Shown: positions 7,101 through 8,687 of the stretch, piece after piece | Numbering within the stretch: position 1 is the stretch's first letter | Layout of the letters: each line of letters opens with the position of its first letter | Assembly (NCBI GenBank): GCA_003483885.1 | Contig: DMXI01000689.1 | Span: 1 to 8,687, forward strand | Origin: Microscillaceae bacterium | GTDB taxonomy: Bacteria; Bacteroidota; Bacteroidia; Cytophagales; Microscillaceae | Reading direction: 5' to 3' | Length of the DNA stretch: 8,687 nucleotides | Notes under the pieces: model-generated | What the model was told of the DNA's origin: nothing | Databases searched by the model: none | The model's input: only the letters and a program-made list of their open reading frames with translations | Position numbers and translations under genes: made by a program

Positions 7101-7169
7101 ATTGTACCGATCTTACTCAAGTGGTTCACTAAAGCGCCCCAGTTAGCCAAAGAAAATGTTCAAGTTTAG
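4104..7169 (+). CDS. RND-family efflux permease (AcrB/HAE-like, proton-driven)
   Basis: Inner-membrane pump subunit, 1021 residues, full length for the family. Twelve membrane helices fit the RND plan: TM1 at about 11-30, TM2-6 at about 335-482, TM7 at about 522-545, TM8-12 at about 855-1006. The two large periplasmic porter regions lie at about 31-330 and 550-850. MPRSEDP after TM1 is a family signature. In TM4, GLLVDNGIVVIENI has D398 at AcrB Asp407, but N399 replaces Asp408. In TM10, GIVINNSIILVDY has N923 at AcrB Lys940. R953 and T960 match AcrB Arg971 and Thr978. The proton relay is thus of the D-N type rather than the AcrB D-D/K type. The CzcA metal-pump signature (VDGA in TM4) is absent, so an organic substrate is more likely; which one cannot be told. 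ATG 4104 starts directly on the amphipathic MKLPKLALEN helix. Last gene of the operon. Confidence 0.95.
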   Translation: MKLPKLALENYQFVLILVALSAITGVLSYLSMPRSEDPVLKVPNFSVAVVYPGANPQDIEELAVDPIEDAVNEIEDIKLIKTVIQDGLAVMRVEAEFGVDVNDKEDEIKAAVNSIRNDLPKEIYSIDVKKFSPFDVLIAQWVVTSKTAPYRQMQEIAEDLEDEVKKVKGIRKVKVQAYPKQQVRVALDFPKMAQMNIPLTQVIGILQSNNLNIPGGDIESKDKSFSIKTSGSFKNLETIKNTVINAAQDRVVYLKDVAEVYFDYEDDRHIGRYNGQKAVFLAITQKEGQNILDIQKGLDKTLAEFSTSLPQNIQVKQAFVQAPAVESRINDFFVNLLQGILLVGAIIFIFLGGRSSLIVMTVIPTAIIIAITTLDFAGFGLQQISIAGLVIALGLLVDNGIVVIENISRFLKEGYPLREAAYKATSEVGWAIVSSTVTTILAFFPMTQLPGATGEFLKTLPLIVIFSLLASLLLALTFTPLLAGKFLPKPKTNAKPKLVERALNWLIAKMYLPVLNFSVKRPLVILLIAISTFVGSMALFPLVGVSFFPNADKPLLLVDINLPKGTSLARTDSAARFVEREVAKIPLVKDFTTNVGKGNPQVYYNRVPKNFDKTHAQLMLNLKEWNPKKFYAMIEDLRAKFAEYPGAKITVQELKNGPPFDAPIEIKVLGKNLDTLKRLSKEVENIIASSEGIINLDNPLAIDKTELQVDINRDKAGMMNLPLSDIDLAVRTSLSGFTVAEVNLSSGKKYDMVLRLPYDEKYSIDDFDKIYVANRLGGQVPLSQLAKLRFESSPARIGHYNLTREATVMAGVKEGYNVASITQDIIKKLDKFKLPKGYKFAVEGEFKTQQDSFGNLGQILVVALLGIFAVLVLQFRSFKQPFVVFSAIPLAFSGSIVALFLTGYSFSFFAFVGFTSLVGIVINNSIILVDYTNQLLAAGSTLKDAIFKACSTRFTPIVLTTLTTILGLLPLTLTNSGLWSPLGWTIIGGMISSTFLTLLIVPILLKWFTKAPQLAKENVQV

Positions 7170-7226
7170 TTAGGGTGATCAACTTGTTAGTTTAGAGATG
7201 TAGAGTTTAAATAGTTTGTTAAGAAC

Positions 7227-7266
7227 AATCCCTCTTTAGAGATTGTCCAAAATACAAAGAGGGATT
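7227..7266. other. 11-bp inverted repeat downstream of the permease
   Basis: AATCCCTCTTT (7227-7237) and AAAGAGGGATT (7256-7266) pair perfectly around an 18-nt loop, 57 bp after the permease stop. Only ATTATTTTG follows, so it is a poor terminator alone. It may back up the terminator 15 bp further on or stabilise the 3' end. An alternative small stem, CAATC (7226-7230) with GATTG (7241-7245), is mutually exclusive with it. Confidence 0.6.
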
Positions 7267-7280
7267 ATTATTTTGATCGC

Positions 7281-7317
7281 AAAAAGAGGTGCTTCTGGTG
7301 CCTCTTTTTTGTTTTTT
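7281..7317. terminator. Intrinsic terminator between convergent genes
   Basis: AAAAAGAGG (7281-7289) pairs with CCTCTTTTT (7301-7309) around an 11-nt loop, followed by T6, G, T6 (7305-7317). This is a strong intrinsic terminator for the efflux operon. The T tract runs into the stop codon of the minus-strand gene (7316-7318). The A run on the other arm could give some termination for that gene too. Confidence 0.8.
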
Positions 7318-7750
7318 AGGGGTGTTTTCTAGTCAATCGTTTATCTAGTTTTTGCTGCATTTCAGTCTCAAATGGACTGGTGGCATCACAAATACTCGTA
7401 TAAAAAGTATTCGTAGGCAATGTTGAATCCTTGGTTAAGCCACTTTTGGTCCCAAAAATAATGTAAGATTTACCCACTGTAAAAGGGTAACCACAATCTC
7501 CTCCGCCAGCGCCACTCATTACTTTCACCACTTTTTCTATCTGCTTAGCTTTATAGTAATACTTTACTTTTACCGTGTATTCATACCGAATATACATGCG
7601 GCCTGTCACTTCTCTCGATGAAATAACATCGCCAATCAAAATAGCATCAGTATAGTCAATGTGTTTATCTAACTTTTGATATACACAACTACAAAAGAAA
7701 TCTTGGTTAGCTACACACAAAAAAGGAATGATCAATAATAAATGTTTCAT
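7316..7750 (-). CDS. Small exported protein resembling the TIMP/netrin-like (NTR) fold
   Basis: 144 residues. A hydrophobic N-terminus (LLLIIPFLCVA) suggests Sec export, possibly with cleavage after A14; no proper lipobox is present. The mature part has four cysteines spaced as in an NTR/TIMP N-domain: C20-S-C22 at the start, C86 in GGGDCGYPFTVGKSYIIFG, and C121 in TSICDAT. In TIMPs the first two such cysteines bond to the later two. The pattern 'DAILIGDVISS ... YEYTVKVKYYYK ... VMSG ... DCG ... VGKSYIIFG' is the usual look of bacterial relatives of this fold, which are mostly uncharacterised; inhibition of a metalloprotease should not be assumed. ATG at 7750 is the first Met and begins the signal. 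It is convergent with the efflux operon and divergent from the next gene, so it is its own unit. The fold assignment rests on pattern memory. Confidence 0.7.
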   Translation of the reverse strand: MKHLLLIIPFLCVANQDFFCSCVYQKLDKHIDYTDAILIGDVISSREVTGRMYIRYEYTVKVKYYYKAKQIEKVVKVMSGAGGGDCGYPFTVGKSYIIFGTKSGLTKDSTLPTNTFYTSICDATSPFETEMQQKLDKRLTRKHP

Positions 7751-7757
7751 AATATTT

Positions 7758-7765
7758 TAAGTTTG
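7758..7765 (+). promoter_or_regulatory. Candidate -7 element for the lipoprotein gene
   Basis: TAAGTTTG, identical to the -7 element of the TetR-family promoter, lies 21 bp before the ATG at 7787. No TTTG is found at the matching -33 distance, so this is a weak call based on one element in the right place in a 36-bp divergent gap. Confidence 0.35.
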
Positions 7766-7786
7766 ATGGTGTTTAAATATAAAAAC

Positions 7787-8422
7787 ATGATGACAAGGCT
7801 TTTTATCCTAACCATTATTTATTTGATCTGTGTAGGATGTAGTAAGAAGATAATCCTCTCACAGCTTTCCCCCTCTCAATATTCGAAATACTGGGAAAAA
7901 TATACTTGGCAACAAGTCAAAGATGCGACTTATAAAGACACCCTAAAAATCAATTTCCGTACCCCAGAAGGCAATCTAGATAATGATACACGAGATTTTT
8001 ACCTAGAGAAAATTTCACTACTACTCAACGATCTTAACGATGATTGGGGCAAAGCAGATAGTCTTTACCCTCAAGTAGCATTTGATGCCGTTAAAGTTAC
8101 CCAATTGGGTAAAAGCCACTTCAAAAAAGTGCGTTATATGAACCAGTCGCAAGTCAATACTCTTCTGGAAGTACTCAATAATCCGCTCAACTTTTACTGG
8201 TCAGAAACTACTTTTGAAGCTGATATAAAGGTGGAATTTTTACACAACAAAAAGGTAGTAACTGGTTTCCAATTGATGGATGATCGTTCAGTAGTGATGC
8301 TTCCAAAAGGGTGGGAGATGTTCAAAAAAATGAAATTTGGCACGCTCCACGAAAAGCCTCATTTACAATTAGTCAAACTATTTGGTCAATTAGGCTTTCA
8401 GGTTTTCAAACAAAAGCAATAG
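7787..8422 (+). CDS. Putative lipoprotein of unknown function
   Basis: 211 residues, not recognised. The N-terminus MMTRLFILTIIYLICVGC-SKK is a short signal ending in a lipobox-like Cys18. Position -3 is Cys rather than Leu, so the lipobox is imperfect; -2 and -1 are V and G. The mature part is a soluble alpha/beta-like sequence rich in Lys, Asp and Leu, with no further Cys, no internal repeats and no catalytic motif I can name. Start: the frame also has an ATG at 7742, but that overlaps the start of the divergent gene by 9 bp and adds 15 residues in front of an otherwise good signal. ATG 7787 (or the adjacent ATG 7790) is preferred. The divergent partner is the NTR-like gene; a shared role is possible but unsupported. 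It shows no link to the efflux operon. Confidence 0.75.
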   Translation: MMTRLFILTIIYLICVGCSKKIILSQLSPSQYSKYWEKYTWQQVKDATYKDTLKINFRTPEGNLDNDTRDFYLEKISLLLNDLNDDWGKADSLYPQVAFDAVKVTQLGKSHFKKVRYMNQSQVNTLLEVLNNPLNFYWSETTFEADIKVEFLHNKKVVTGFQLMDDRSVVMLPKGWEMFKKMKFGTLHEKPHLQLVKLFGQLGFQVFKQKQ

Positions 8423-8664
8423 CACTATTTGTCATATATTAACATTTTTTTGGTTCCAGCCCGTAAAAATGAAGCGCCTCCAGATTTTTCTGCAATCTGA
8501 TCCGAGTGAGATACTCAAAAATTTGAAAAACAAAATTTCTTAGGAATACAGTAGCAGTCAAACCAAAGCAACCCAAGAAATAAAAACAGGAAAAGGCAAG
8601 GGAATAATTTTCGGCCTAATTCTAATTTTGCTAGAGCTGCTTAAGGAAGCAGTATTTGTCTACA
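8423..8664. other. Intergenic tail with no supported gene
   Basis: AT-rich sequence after the lipoprotein gene. It contains a 6-bp hairpin, CTGCTT (8637-8642) with AAGCAG (8647-8652), loop AAGG, followed by only TATTTG, which makes a weak terminator candidate. An open frame of 24 codons starting at ATG 8469 is too short to support. I see no strong terminator directly behind the lipoprotein stop, no RNA gene and no repeat array. Confidence 0.5.
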
Positions 8665-8680
8665 GTCCATAGTTTTGCGA
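8665..8680 (-). repeat. Inverted copy of the left-edge repeat motif
   Basis: GTCCATAGTTTTGCGA is the exact reverse complement of 50-65 (TCGCAAAACTATGGAC). On the minus strand it continues as two heptads, CTATGGA and CTGTAGA, like the start of the tract at 58-64. The AT-rich and CG-rich modules that precede this motif at the left edge would lie beyond the window's right end, so the copy is probably partial here. Confidence 0.65.
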
Positions 8681-8687
8681 TGTTATA

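Noticed and set aside
4104..7169. Heavy-metal (CzcA/CusA) type RND permease
   Set aside because: The TM4 sequence is LVDNGIVVIEN rather than the metal-pump VDGA form, and the adaptor lacks metal-binding His/Met clusters.
8469..8543. 24-codon open frame MKRLQIFLQSDPSEIL...
   Set aside because: Too short, no ribosome site, no recognised family; possibly a gene remnant, but nothing supports this.
50..8680. The whole window as a transposon bounded by terminal inverted repeats
   Set aside because: No transposase or integrase is present, the motif is part of a non-coding repeat family, and no target-site duplication can be identified.

Overview
The window looks like chromosomal DNA from a member of the Bacteroidota, probably a Cytophagia-type marine or gliding bacterium. 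This rests on a -33/-7 promoter of the Bacteroidota type (TTTG, 20 bp, TAAGTTTG) before the first gene, A-rich start regions with few clear Shine-Dalgarno sites, a TolC-like protein with a Bacteroidota-style insertion (IGDLINPVYSTLNQLT), and short lipoproteins. Genus-level naming would be a guess.

Layout: 1-334 is non-coding and holds a composite short repeat followed by the regulator's promoter. 335-958 encodes a TetR-family repressor with a WHG-type C-terminal domain. 959-1149 is a control region with two more copies of a 32-bp operator-like sequence that also lies in the regulator's own promoter. 1150-7169 is a complete tripartite RND efflux locus in transport order: TolC-like outer-membrane channel, HlyD-type lipoprotein adaptor, and inner-membrane RND permease. 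Its internal gaps are unusually structured. The 379-bp gap between channel and adaptor is filled with a modular 7-nt-period repeat array, and the 106-bp gap between adaptor and permease contains a 15-bp inverted repeat. 7170-7315 holds two hairpins, one of them a clear intrinsic terminator, between the permease and a convergent gene. That convergent gene (7316-7750, minus strand) encodes a small exported protein that resembles the TIMP/netrin-like fold. A divergent gene (7787-8422) encodes an unrecognised putative lipoprotein. 8423-8687 is mostly featureless but ends in an inverted copy of a motif from the left edge.

How the genes work together: the repressor probably binds three near-identical operators, one overlapping its own promoter and two before the channel gene. 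It would therefore control itself and the efflux operon together, with derepression when a ligand binds. Channel, adaptor and permease together would form one drug or xenobiotic pump spanning both membranes. The two genes at the right are unlikely to belong to this pump.

The efflux system itself is a familiar type. The least explained material is the intergenic DNA: two, possibly three, instances of one composite repeat architecture (AT-rich box, CG-rich mini-hairpin, long in-phase heptad tract), present in both orientations. I saw no CRISPR array, RNA gene, transposase or other clearly new system.
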